NCBI GenBank assembly: GCA_036260665.1
Contig: DATAMF010000542.1
Span: forward strand, 1 to 28,126
DNA: 28,126 nt
Reading direction: 5' to 3'
From: DATAMF01 sp036260665
GTDB taxonomy: Bacteria > Chloroflexota > Anaerolineae > Aggregatilineales > Aggregatilineaceae
Numbering within the stretch: position 1 is the stretch's first letter; each line of letters opens with the position of its first letter. The notes beneath the pieces were generated by a model. That model had not been told where the DNA came from. It worked only from the letters and a program-made list of their open reading frames with translations, and did no database searches. Shown here one piece after another: positions 1-8,288 of the stretch. The position numbers and the translations under genes are program-made.

Positions 1-604
1 ATCGCAGGCGGCAGCGCCGCGCTGACGGTTTCAGTCGAAGGCGCGGAAGACGATCACGATGCGGGTTACGCCCAAATCAAGGAAAAGAAGGTCAATGCGC
101 AGGATGTTGTCGTCGGGATCGCGGCCAGCGGGCGAACACCCTATGTGATCGGCGCGCTCCAGGCCGCCAACGAAGCGGGTGCCGCCACCGTCGCTGTCAC
201 CTGCAACCGTCCCGCCCCCCATGCTGGAACTGGCCCAATATCCGATTGCGGCTGTGGTCGGCCCCGAAATTATCGCCGGGTCCACCCGCCTCAAAGCCGG
301 GACCGCGCAGAAAATGATCCTCAACATGCTCAGCTCGGCCAGCATGATCCAGCTTGGCAAAGTCTACGGCAATTTGATGGTCGATGTAAAAGTCACCAAC
401 CAGAAACTGGCAAAACGCGCGCAGGGCATCGTGATGAAGGTCGCCCATATCAGCGAGTCGGAAGCCATCCGCCTGCTCGAACAGACGCATAATGAAGTCA
501 AAGCCGCGATTGTGATGGCGCGTCTCGGTGTGACCGCCGACGAAGCCCGCGCCCAACTTGCCCAGGCCGAGGGGATGCTCCGCCGCGTCCTGCACGACAC
601 CTAG
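1..604 (+). CDS. murQ: N-acetylmuramic acid 6-phosphate etherase, 3' part, with one apparent frameshift
   Basis: The left end is cut by the window. Reading from base 1 gives a sugar-isomerase (SIS) domain with the phosphosugar-binding stretch GIAASGRTPYV. From about base 221 the reading continues in another frame with the family hallmark KMILNMLSSASMIQLGKVYG followed by GNLMVDVKVTN and a C-terminal helical (UBA-like) tail. The two frames join at a run of six C at 215-220; one C fewer restores a continuous MurQ protein, so this is either a sequencing or assembly slip or a recent null mutation. MurQ cleaves the lactyl ether of MurNAc-6-phosphate to GlcNAc-6-phosphate and D-lactate in cytoplasmic cell-wall recycling. 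Stop is TAG at 602-604. Identity is firm; only the integrity of the gene is in doubt. Confidence 0.88.
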
Positions 605-1037
605 TACATTGTGGCATGCAGTTTTTCGTAGGGGTAGGGCACTAGTATTCCAAGTTAACCATCGAAGTTAGTCACTGAAATACTATACATGTCCGAACAC
701 TTGTGCTATCCTCTATCTTAGACCAGTTGCACCTTTCCAACTCAAAATCCGTGACGCCCAACCCGCCTCTCGCCCGTTTTTTTCCTCAAAATGCTCCACA
801 AAGTGGGGGGGGGGATCACTCAGAAGATCGACAAATTGGCCCTTTTGACACCCTGTTTCTCCCTTAAACAAGGTGCCAAGGGGGGGTAACTTTTTAAAGC
901 AAGATCAACAAACGAACTCCCTTGAGCGAGAGAATGTTGATTTCGGCAGATCTTAGATCGAACTTAGATCCGCCTAAAACAGGCGTAAACATGCTCTCCA
1001 ACAACACGACAACTCACTTTCACGCCACCACCCTGTT
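605..1037. other. Gene-free stretch between convergent murQ and the propeller gene
   Basis: No convincing ORF was found on either strand. The stretch carries a run of ten G at 805-814 and seven G at 880-886. An imperfect inverted repeat lies at 849-875 (10-bp arms, one mismatch, 7-nt loop), and a small hairpin CGCCT/AGGCG at 971-985. The direct repeat CTTAGATC occurs twice at about 952-971. Both hairpins lie between the ends of convergent genes and may help stop transcription, but neither has a clear T-tract. Confidence 0.4.
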
Positions 1038-2711
1038 TTACTGCCGCGACCAGGCCGGATAACTATCCATCGCATTATGATAAGCCAGATAATACATATT
1101 ACTCCCGTCTTTGTTCATCAGGGTCAGTTCGGAATTTCCATCCACCGTTGAAACATAGAGTATCTGAAGCCCGTCCGGCGACCAGACCGGAAATCGGTCT
1201 TCAATGGTGTTCTGAGTGAGCACGCGCACGGTGCCGCCATCCGCTTGCATCAGGTAGATGTCCCAATCGCCATCCCGCCCCGACGCAAACGCAATTTGCG
1301 CGCCGTCCGGCGACCACGCCGGAGTCTGATCAGCCCCATCGTCATCGGTCAGCCGGATCAGATCGCTTCCATCGAGATTGATGGTGTAAATCTCCCAGTT
1401 CCCATCTCGATCCGAGGTGAACATCATCCGGTTGCCATCCGGCGACCAGCTTGGTTCGCCTTCATTCGAACTCGCGTGAGTCAAATTCCGAACCTCGCTG
1501 CCATCCGCCTTCATGATATAGATGTCATAGTTCCCATCGCGATTCGAATTAAACGCAATTTGTGTGCCGTCCGGCGACCATACCGGACTCCATTCTTCTC
1601 CTGGAGTTTCCGTTAGCCGCTGAAGGTTGTTGCCATCCTTGTCCATCACATACAGTTCGCCGTTTCCATCTTGGTTCGAAACAAAAACGATCTGCTTGCC
1701 ATCCGGCGACCAGTTGGGACTCCATTCGGCTGTATAGCTGTCGGTTAGCTGGCGAATATGGCTGCCATCGGGCTTTATAACATACAGATCACTTTGGATG
1801 TCCCGATCAGTGAGAAACGTGATCTGTTTACCATCCGGTGACCAACTCGGATTCCAATCCTTGTACATGTTATCGGTAACGGGAATGCTATCACTGCCGT
1901 CCGCATTCATCACATAAATGTCCCAGTCGCCATCAATCCCCGACACAAAAACAATCTGGCTGCCGTCGGGCGACCACACCGGCTGAAAATCCGCCGTATC
2001 GTTATGCGTGATCTGCCTGACGTTACCCCCATCCGCATCCATCACAAAAATTTCACTTTCCCCATCCCGATCCGATTGAAACGCAATCTGTGTTCCATCG
2101 GGCGACCAGACTGGATGCCAATCGGCTCCACTATCGTTAGTAATGCGCTGGCTCGTACCGTCCTTCAGAACATAGATTTCGCCATTGTTCTCGCTGTTGG
2201 ACACATAAGCAATCTGCTGTCCATCCGGTGCCCACGCGGGCTGGTAGAAACTACCGCCCTCCGTCGTGATCTGCTCCAAATCGCTGCCATCCGCGTTCAT
2301 CACGTATAAATTAGTCATTCCGTCAACATACGACCAGAACACAATCCGACTCCCATCCGGCGACCAGGCTGGTTCACCGTCTGCGGCGTCACCGTGGGTT
2401 AGTTGGCGTGGATGGCTGCCATCGGCATTGATCACTCTAATATCGTAATCCGCGGCAAAGAGAATCTGGCTGCCATCCGGCGAATAAGTCGGCTCCCAAT
2501 CTTCCAGGCTGTCATCGGTCAGCCGGAGCGGATTTGAACCATCTACATTGACCGTGTAAATTTCCTGACTGCCGTTACGCGTTGAAATAAAAGCGATTTC
2601 GGTATCTCTCGCCGTCAGTTCCTCCGCGCTCCCCGCCATCAAGGTGGTTGTATCAAACAGAGTCACGATGAAGGCAAGGATGATCATGCTGTGAATACCA
2701 TGCCGTTTCAT
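1038..2711 (-). CDS. Secreted TolB-like beta-propeller protein (PD40 repeats)
   Basis: 557 residues. The first ~27 residues look like an export signal: MKRHGIHS, then a hydrophobic stretch, then an Ala-Gly-Ser cleavage-like region. The rest is about twelve repeats of ~42 residues. Eleven carry the blade motif (W/Y)(S/A)PDGxxI, each followed by a segment such as DRDGxxEIYVMNADGS. This is the PD40/WD40-like signature of the TolB C-terminal propeller; twelve repeats would fit two six-bladed propellers or one large ring. The TolB N-terminal domain is absent, so it is not a true TolB of a Tol-Pal system. It is probably an extracytoplasmic binding or scaffold protein with unknown ligand. The start ATG overlaps the stop of a 35-codon ORF as ATGA, and a GGGGGAAG stretch lies just upstream, so translation is probably coupled. 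Confidence 0.85.
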   Translation of the reverse strand: MKRHGIHSMIILAFIVTLFDTTTLMAGSAEELTARDTEIAFISTRNGSQEIYTVNVDGSNPLRLTDDSLEDWEPTYSPDGSQILFAADYDIRVINADGSHPRQLTHGDAADGEPAWSPDGSRIVFWSYVDGMTNLYVMNADGSDLEQITTEGGSFYQPAWAPDGQQIAYVSNSENNGEIYVLKDGTSQRITNDSGADWHPVWSPDGTQIAFQSDRDGESEIFVMDADGGNVRQITHNDTADFQPVWSPDGSQIVFVSGIDGDWDIYVMNADGSDSIPVTDNMYKDWNPSWSPDGKQITFLTDRDIQSDLYVIKPDGSHIRQLTDSYTAEWSPNWSPDGKQIVFVSNQDGNGELYVMDKDGNNLQRLTETPGEEWSPVWSPDGTQIAFNSNRDGNYDIYIMKADGSEVRNLTHASSNEGEPSWSPDGNRMMFTSDRDGNWEIYTINLDGSDLIRLTDDDGADQTPAWSPDGAQIAFASGRDGDWDIYLMQADGGTVRVLTQNTIEDRFPVWSPDGLQILYVSTVDGNSELTLMNKDGSNMYYLAYHNAMDSYPAWSRQ

Positions 2712-2815
2712 ACTCTATCTTCCCCCAGTCCCACACCGGGTAGCATAGCGATGAGAAGCGCGAAGGGAATCGAAAGGATCACGCCCAACCAGAAGCAAGT
2801 TATGTTTTTTCCCAT
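2708..2815 (-). CDS. 35-residue predicted single-span membrane peptide, coupled to the propeller gene
   Basis: A short ORF reading MGKNITCFWLGVILSIPFAL, then a further hydrophobic stretch and the acidic end GEDRV. It has a good Shine-Dalgarno, AAGGGAG, about six bases before its ATG. Its TGA overlaps the ATG of the propeller gene as ATGA, the classic sign of translational coupling. The middle ~20 residues are hydrophobic, so it would form one membrane helix. No family was recognised. It may be a small membrane partner of the secreted propeller, or a leader peptide whose translation opens the next start site. The RBS plus exact overlap are the case for its being real. Confidence 0.6.
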   Translation of the reverse strand: MGKNITCFWLGVILSIPFALLIAMLPGVGLGEDRV

Positions 2816-3022
2816 TTTCTACTCCCTTACTATCTGCATCCAGCATAAGACACTTGTCCGCATCTTGCTAGACGAACCAGATTGAAAATGAATGGGAAGG
2901 CAATGGAAGCCGTATTGGTAGGGGAAATTATATAGGAGGCTGCCAAAGCGCGCACAACAGCTTGTTTCTTTTCCTGGATTATGCTTGAATTGCAGATGGG
3001 TCTGCTGCCTCAAGGAGGTCCT
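2816..3022. promoter_or_regulatory. Divergent intergenic region between the propeller operon and the esterase gene
   Basis: About 200 bases separate the divergent starts, so promoters for both directions should lie here. I could not pick convincing -35/-10 pairs. The clear signals are the ribosome-binding sites: AAGGGAG for the minus-strand mini-ORF and AAGGAGG at 3012-3018 for the esterase. Confidence 0.4.
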
Positions 3023-3877
3023 ATGTCATTCTCCTCGCGTCTTTATCTGGTCATCATCGGGGTTTTGTTTGTTCTTCTGGTTGTCAGCCGGTATACAGGC
3101 AAAAGTCAGGAGTCGTGCAGTTCGCTGCTGAAGAATGCCCCCATTCAAGGCTCCGAGGTCAAAGCCATCAAGTCCGACATCACCGGGCGCAGCTACGATC
3201 TGTACATCCATGTTCCCGATGAATCCGTCGCCAACCGAAAATATCCTGTTCTGTATGTGCTCGATGGTCAATGGGATTTTAAACTGCTCGATTCGATTTT
3301 TGGCGGGCTGAACTACGATGGTTACGTGCCCCAACTGATCATTGTCGGCATCACATATTCCGGCCCCGATCCCGACTATGACTCGCTGCGGGCCAAAGAT
3401 TACACGCCTACCCAAGACCCGTCTGTTTCAGGTTCCGGTGACGCGCCCAAATTTCTTGATTTTCTGAAGCAAGAACTGATCCCCTTCATCGAATCTAAAT
3501 ATCCGGCTGACCCCACCCGCCGCGTCCTGATGGGCAGTTCTTACGGCGGGCTTTTCACGCTGTACGCTATGTTCGAAGACCCGGCCTTGTTCAGCGGTTA
3601 TGTGGCGGCCAGCCCCGCCGTAACGTTCGGCAGCCGGTTTGTGTTCACCCAGGAAGCCGAATACGCCGAGAACCATACCGAATTGCCGGTCAAGCTGTTT
3701 TTGAGTGTGGGCGCAGCGGAAAGTTTAGCCTATCCGGTCCAGAACTTTATGCAGACGTTGAAAGATCGCGGTTACGGCGGTCTCAACATGGAAGCGCGCA
3801 CTATCGAAGGCGAGCGCCACGCGGGGAACAAACCCGAAGCCTTCAATCGTGGGCTGCGTTTCATCTTTCAAAATTAA
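3023..3877 (+). CDS. Membrane-anchored alpha/beta-hydrolase, putative esterase (Fes/IroE/esterase D-like)
   Basis: 284 residues from ATG 3023, chosen over the upstream in-frame ATG at 2981 because AAGGAGG lies at 3012-3018. Residues ~6-22 are a hydrophobic signal anchor, so the enzyme probably faces outside the membrane. The body matches the putative-esterase family (PF00756): YDLYIHVPDES near 58, PVLYVLDGQW near 75, the nucleophile elbow GSSYG with Ser173, an acidic candidate at Glu233 (VGAAES), and the catalytic His266 in GERHAG. Family members cleave ester bonds in siderophores, S-formylglutathione or feruloyl esters; the substrate here cannot be told. It stands alone, followed by a hairpin 28 bases after the stop. 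Confidence 0.85.
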   Translation: MSFSSRLYLVIIGVLFVLLVVSRYTGKSQESCSSLLKNAPIQGSEVKAIKSDITGRSYDLYIHVPDESVANRKYPVLYVLDGQWDFKLLDSIFGGLNYDGYVPQLIIVGITYSGPDPDYDSLRAKDYTPTQDPSVSGSGDAPKFLDFLKQELIPFIESKYPADPTRRVLMGSSYGGLFTLYAMFEDPALFSGYVAASPAVTFGSRFVFTQEAEYAENHTELPVKLFLSVGAAESLAYPVQNFMQTLKDRGYGGLNMEARTIEGERHAGNKPEAFNRGLRFIFQN

Positions 3878-3905
3878 CGGCACAGCAAACGCTTTAAGAA
3901 TAAAA

Positions 3906-3927
3906 ATGGGGGAAACAACTTCCCCAT
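3906..3927 (-). terminator. Rho-independent terminator (best for minus strand, possibly bidirectional)
   Basis: The inverted repeat ATGGGG(G)AA / TTCCCCAT has a one-base bulge and a 5-nt loop. Read on the minus strand, the stem is followed at once by ATTTTTATTCTT, a typical intrinsic terminator. Read on the plus strand it lies 28 bases after the esterase stop but has no T-tract after it. It is the nearest good terminator for the minus-strand kinase operon, although ~425 bases beyond the kinase stop. Confidence 0.6.
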
Positions 3928-4141
3928 CCGGCGGTACGAACACGTCCACTTGCTACCCCACCATGCATGAACGTTGCACGAGTTATGTGAAAAGCGGTTC
4001 CATCCCCACTCATGGATAACCGTTTGCATTTGTTAATCGCTAGGACGTGTCTCAAATCGGCTGGCGGTATCCAACACTTTAGGAAGGAGCAGGTGTATTG
4101 AGGGGAATGGCAAAAGGGCAGGGCATAAGTAAAATCAGGTT

Positions 4142-4282
4142 ATGAGTCAATGTCCACACTGTCAGCGCAAATATACACCACAACCGAACGATGCGGACTA
4201 TCCCGAAATCCTACGACGCAAAGCGCTCGCGTTGTATAATGTCAGGTGCAGTAGCCACTGGATAGCACGGACGTTCGATTAA
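4142..4282 (+). pseudogene. Relic of a transposase N-terminus (zinc-finger/HTH part)
   Basis: A 46-residue ORF begins MSQCPHCQRKYTPQPNDADY and runs through PEILRRKALALY to a WIARTF segment, then stops. The CPxC motif followed by a helix-turn-helix-like stretch resembles the N-terminal targeting region of InsA-like or similar transposases. No catalytic part follows. It is probably a fragment left by a transposon. The rest of 3928-4352 shows no other gene. Confidence 0.45.
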
Positions 4283-4352
4283 AATAGTGTTTCGATGACT
4301 AACCTCAATGGTTACTAATGCGGGAGTTATGGGCAGCACCAGCGTGCGGTAC

Positions 4353-5984
4353 TTATGAACGTTGCGCCAACAGCCATAAAGTGAAGGCAGTGCCTTTGCC
4401 TGCTACTCCCTCACTGCTAACCTCGATCCGGCCCTGGTGTTTGTTGATTATTTCCTGCACAATCGCTAGTCCTAAACCCGTGCCAGGCGCGCCCGATTCA
4501 CGTGCCGCTGTGCCCCGAAAAAAACGCTCGAAAAGGTGAGTTTGATCGTCACGTGAGATTCCCGGCCCCGTATCCCTGATCATGACACCTGACCAAGGCT
4601 GCGCGTTTCGCTCACCGACCTGGGTGCTCACGTTAACCTGACCGCCTGCCGGCGTGTAATTAAAGGCATTCGTTAACAACACACTCAAGGCTTGTTCCAA
4701 TAAGGCCACATCCGCTTCAACGTGTGGCAGATCCGGATACTCTGTAAAACTAAGTCTCAAATTCAGATGCTGCGCCAGGGCCTGACGGTCATGAACAATT
4801 TGAGAAGCCAGTCTATTGAGATCAATGGGTATCGGGTTCCAAACCACACGGTCTTGATCAAGCCGGGAGAGATATAACAAACTCTCAATAATTTGCTCCA
4901 GGCGCTCGGTTTCACGTTGGAGAACAGCCAGATGATCAGACTGGCCGTCGGGATGTTTGGCGAGCAAATAGTGGCGTAACTTCAAATTGGTGATCGGGGT
5001 ACGCAATTCGTGCGAGACATTGGAGACAAACTCATCTTTCACACGGCTCAGCACACGCAACTGTTCATTCGCTTGCACCAACTCCGCCGTACGTTTTTTA
5101 ACCATGCTTTCAAGATGCTGACGATGGTTTTCCAGCTCTTCCTGGATCCATTTACGCTCGGTGATATCTTCAAGACTTCCATCGTAAAACAGGATATTTC
5201 CGCTGTCGTCGTACACCGCCCGCGATGTATTATGGACCCAAATAATAGTTCCATCTAAACAACGACATTGGATTTCAAAATTGCGGACAATGCCCGTTTG
5301 TTTGATAAGCGCTTGCCAACGTTCCCGCTCATTGATATCAACATATAATTCGCGCACATTCGTTGCCAACAATGCGGCCCGATCCGAGTAACCGAACATT
5401 TCGGCAAATGCCGAATTCGCGTCAACAATGTCGCCCTCTAGGGTTGTGCGATAAAGGCCGATGGGAATGCCCTCAAATAAATGATGGTAACGTTCTTCGC
5501 TTTCACGCAGCACCTGTTCCATTTTCAAGCGGGCCGAAATGTCGCGTGCAACCAGAATTCCATACACTCTACCCCCAAACGTTACACGCTGAACCATGAT
5601 CTCGACCGGCACAGCATCACAATTTTCGGCATGGAATTGCGTTGTGATGGGTGTTCCTGAGCTTTCGGTTGTCGTCTCATCGCACAGGAGCGTGCTGATT
5701 TGTGCGGCTGTGTTCGCGGGGACGAATTGGTCCAGCACTGCCGTTAAGACCTGAGATCGTGCATAACCCAATTGTTCGCAGGCGCTTTTATTGACATCAA
5801 TGATGCGATTAGAAGGGGATTCAACCAAAAAAACCGCATCCGTACTGTGATCCAAAAGAGTACGAAAACGTTCTAATTCATCCAAGCGGCGTTGGAGTTC
5901 GGGATAGTAGCTTTTATGGGTTGACTTTTCGCCGAGGCCAATAATTTTCTCACGACGGTCTTCCCAGTCGTCTGGCGTAGTCAT
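4353..5984 (-). CDS. Cytoplasmic PAS-PAS sensor histidine kinase
   Basis: 543 residues. Order: PAS 1 (~36-150, with VDIN/VNKSACEQLGY-like core), PAS 2 (~160-275, DANSAFAEMFGY, ending GSLEDITERK), a coiled linker (~276-315), the HisKA box SNVSHELRTPITN with His325, and the ATP domain with N-box Asn439 (LLTNAFNY), G1 DTGPG at 471 and G2 GTGLG at 501. No transmembrane helix is seen, so it senses a cytoplasmic cue through PAS domains. No response regulator gene is next to it, so the partner lies elsewhere. Its ATG overlaps the stop of the ErcA-like gene by one base (TAATG). In Pseudomonas, ErcA-type dehydrogenases are linked to PAS histidine kinases (ErcS/ErcS'), which suggests the same kind of signalling pair. 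Confidence 0.9.
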   Translation of the reverse strand: MTTPDDWEDRREKIIGLGEKSTHKSYYPELQRRLDELERFRTLLDHSTDAVFLVESPSNRIIDVNKSACEQLGYARSQVLTAVLDQFVPANTAAQISTLLCDETTTESSGTPITTQFHAENCDAVPVEIMVQRVTFGGRVYGILVARDISARLKMEQVLRESEERYHHLFEGIPIGLYRTTLEGDIVDANSAFAEMFGYSDRAALLATNVRELYVDINERERWQALIKQTGIVRNFEIQCRCLDGTIIWVHNTSRAVYDDSGNILFYDGSLEDITERKWIQEELENHRQHLESMVKKRTAELVQANEQLRVLSRVKDEFVSNVSHELRTPITNLKLRHYLLAKHPDGQSDHLAVLQRETERLEQIIESLLYLSRLDQDRVVWNPIPIDLNRLASQIVHDRQALAQHLNLRLSFTEYPDLPHVEADVALLEQALSVLLTNAFNYTPAGGQVNVSTQVGERNAQPWSGVMIRDTGPGISRDDQTHLFERFFRGTAARESGAPGTGLGLAIVQEIINKHQGRIEVSSEGVAGKGTAFTLWLLAQRS

Positions 5985-7156
5985 TAAAGTGCTTCCTCAT
6001 AGATAGCTTCAATATCGCGTTGATTGGGTCGCCGTGGGTTTGTTACCATACAAGGATCTTTCAATGCCTTTTGCGCCAGCGGCGGGATGTCTGTGAGATG
6101 AACACCCCGTTGTTCTAATGTGGTCTGAATGCCCGCCGAGATTGACAAACGCTGCACTTCACTCAAGATACTGTTTTTTTGCTGGGCTTGAGTTTGCCCA
6201 CGCAGATCGATACCCATGGCATTCCCAATTTGGACGTAGCGTTCGGACGTTACATCAAAATTAAAGTCTATCACATGGCGCAGCAGCATCGCGTTACACT
6301 CTCCATGAGGCAGATCAAGATAGCCGCCCAGACTATGTGCCATGGCATGCACAGCCCCCAGACTGGCGTTTGAAAAGGCCAGTCCCGCTTTCAGGCTGCC
6401 GAGCATAACCTTGCCCCTCTGGTTGATATCATCGGGGTTTTTGATGGAGGGAAGCAGCGCACTGGAGATCCATCGAATGGCTTCGAGCGCATAAAGATCA
6501 GTAAAGTGTGAACTCGCATTGGAGACGAAAGCTTCAATGGCATGAACCAGGGCATCCATGCCGGTGCAAGCTGTCAAATAAGGGTCCATGGTAGTCAGTG
6601 TTACCGGATCGATCAAGGCAAGATCGGGCACTGTCGCTTTGCTGATGATGGCAATCTTCACCCGTTCCTGACGGTTCGATATGATGGCAAACTGTGAAAC
6701 AACAGCGGATGTACCGCCGGTGGTTGGAATGCAGATGAGCGGCGGCATCGGTACTTCAACCTGATCCACCCCTTCAAAGGTCAAAATGTGCTTTCTATTT
6801 GAACTGACAATTCCGATACCTTTGGCACAATCAAGCGGACTGCCGCCACCCACAGCGACAATCGCATCACACGCGTGGCTTTGATAGACATCGGCTCCGC
6901 TCATAACCTCTTCGGCTCGTGGATTGGGAGATACATCAGAAAAAAGAATATGGGATAAACCTTCGGCCTCAAGATTAGCGATAACCTCCTGAGTCCACCC
7001 GGCGGCCATCACGCCAGGATCAGTCACCACCAGCACTTTTCGACTACCGAAATTTTTGGCGTAACGCCCCACCAAATTGCGCGCGCCGATTCCAAAAACG
7101 AATTCGGGCGCAACAAATTTTCTCAGACTCAGATCAATTTTGTGTTCGTTCCCCAT
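5984..7156 (-). CDS. ercA: Iron-containing alcohol dehydrogenase, ErcA-like
   Basis: 390 residues from ATG 7156, which has AGGAG eight bases upstream; an in-frame TTG at 7174 is a worse choice. NAD-binding region AVGGGSPLDCAKG at ~101-113. The group III metal ligands line up as Asp201 and His205 (GMDALVHAIEAF), His270 (GAVHAMAHSLGG) and His284 (DLPHGECNA), with the spacing 4/65/14 close to that of known Fe-alcohol dehydrogenases. The stretch LRKFVAPEFVFGIGARNLVG is what I recall for the ErcA subfamily, described as a regulatory dehydrogenase in ethanol oxidation. The gene directly precedes and overlaps a PAS kinase, which fits a sensing role rather than plain fermentation. The subfamily name rests on memory. 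Confidence 0.87.
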   Translation of the reverse strand: MGNEHKIDLSLRKFVAPEFVFGIGARNLVGRYAKNFGSRKVLVVTDPGVMAAGWTQEVIANLEAEGLSHILFSDVSPNPRAEEVMSGADVYQSHACDAIVAVGGGSPLDCAKGIGIVSSNRKHILTFEGVDQVEVPMPPLICIPTTGGTSAVVSQFAIISNRQERVKIAIISKATVPDLALIDPVTLTTMDPYLTACTGMDALVHAIEAFVSNASSHFTDLYALEAIRWISSALLPSIKNPDDINQRGKVMLGSLKAGLAFSNASLGAVHAMAHSLGGYLDLPHGECNAMLLRHVIDFNFDVTSERYVQIGNAMGIDLRGQTQAQQKNSILSEVQRLSISAGIQTTLEQRGVHLTDIPPLAQKALKDPCMVTNPRRPNQRDIEAIYEEAL

Positions 7157-7410
7157 CTTCGTAACTCCTGGCAAAATGGAGGGGCTTGAGTACTTTACCG
7201 GATAAGGTTATGTATTCTCTATTTTAGAATTTTAACACAATATTAATTTTTTTTGACGGGCTTGAGTTGCGATCTGAATAGGGGGAAAACACAACTGAAT
7301 GACATTATCCCGCCCACCATTTCACATGGGTGAGGCGGTTTTGTTGGTCGATTTGGTTCTGGCTGTGTATGATAGTTGCTCAGGTTTGGTACTTACCCGA
7401 AGGTAAAAAC
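7157..7410. promoter_or_regulatory. AT-rich divergent intergenic region, ercA / galU
   Basis: The section 7200-7255 is strikingly AT-rich with runs of A and T, between divergent starts. TTGACG at 7253-7258 could be a plus-strand -35, but the -10 opposite is weak. It probably holds both promoters. No riboswitch or operator palindrome was recognised. Confidence 0.35.
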
Positions 7411-8286
7411 ATGAAAAACGCAGTGATCCCCGTCGCAGGGTTAGGGACGCGTCTACTGCCCGCGACCAAGTCTCAACCGAAGGAAATGCTCCCCGTTGGA
7501 CGGAAGCCGGTAGTCCAATACATTGTTGAAGAACTTATTCGGGTAGGGGTTGAAAATATCCTTTTCATCACCGGATCAGGCAAAACATCGATTGAGAATC
7601 ATTTCGATGTTAACCACGAACTTGTTGAGATGCTGCGCGAAAAAGGCAAAGAAGCGCAACTGGCGGAACTCGAATTTGACCGGCTGCGCGTGCGCTACTA
7701 CTACACGCGGCAAAGGCAATTACTTGGCTTAGGTCATGCAGTCCTTTGTTCACGGTCTTTTGTCGGAAGCGAACCCTTTATAGCGGCGCTAGGCGACTCT
7801 ATTATTGGGCTAAATGCGCAGAGTAATGTCGTGCAACGGATGGAAGCCTGCTTTGAACAGCACGACTGTGAAGCCGTCATCGCCTTTGAGGAAGTGCCGG
7901 ACTATGAAGTGGATCAATATGGCATTGCGGTTCCCAAGACAAGGGATGAGGCCTTTGAAGTCCTAGATATTGTCGAAAAACCGTCTCTGGCTGAGGCACC
8001 GAGCAACCTGGCAGTCGCAGCTCGTTATATTCTGACGCCCAGGATTTTTGACGCACTGGAGCAGCTTGAACCGGGCAAAGATGGCGAAATTCAACTGACC
8101 GATGCGATCAAACGCCTGATTGTCGAGGGCAAAAAAGTTTATGGTGTTCGTTTGGGGCACGACGAACGCCGTTATGACATTGGCAACTTCGAGTCGTACT
8201 TCCGGGCGTTCGTAGAATTCGCTTTAGCGGATGAGAAGTGTGGGGCATCATTGCGCGAGTATATCGCCACATTGAATAGAGGCTAG
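7411..8286 (+). CDS. galU: UTP--glucose-1-phosphate uridylyltransferase
   Basis: 291 residues from ATG 7411 (CGAAGGT just upstream); the open frame extends further up but has no family match there. The N-terminal nucleotidyltransferase signature is GLGTRLLPATKSQPKEMLPV, followed by QYIVEELIRVGV, GLGHAVLCSRSFVG, ALGDSIIG and the VEKP motif near residue 190, and it ends with the YDIGNFESY segment typical of GalU. It makes UDP-glucose from glucose-1-phosphate and UTP, the precursor for exopolysaccharides and glycolipids. The next gene starts two bases after its stop, so the two are an operon. Given that partner, this enzyme may also take glucuronate-1-phosphate, but that is only inference. Confidence 0.93.
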   Translation: MKNAVIPVAGLGTRLLPATKSQPKEMLPVGRKPVVQYIVEELIRVGVENILFITGSGKTSIENHFDVNHELVEMLREKGKEAQLAELEFDRLRVRYYYTRQRQLLGLGHAVLCSRSFVGSEPFIAALGDSIIGLNAQSNVVQRMEACFEQHDCEAVIAFEEVPDYEVDQYGIAVPKTRDEAFEVLDIVEKPSLAEAPSNLAVAARYILTPRIFDALEQLEPGKDGEIQLTDAIKRLIVEGKKVYGVRLGHDERRYDIGNFESYFRAFVEFALADEKCGASLREYIATLNRG

Positions 8287-8288
8287 TC

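Noticed and set aside
1245..2448. Plus-strand ORFs across the propeller gene
   Set aside because: They are antisense shadows of the 42-residue repeats, which keep the opposite strand open.
1100..2650. Tandem DNA repeat array or CRISPR-like pattern
   Set aside because: The ~126-base periodicity is the coding repeat of the beta-propeller; units are diverged and there are no spacers.
1038..2815. A Tol-Pal operon (true tolB)
   Set aside because: The TolB N-terminal domain and neighbouring tolQRA/pal are absent; only the PD40 propeller repeats are shared.
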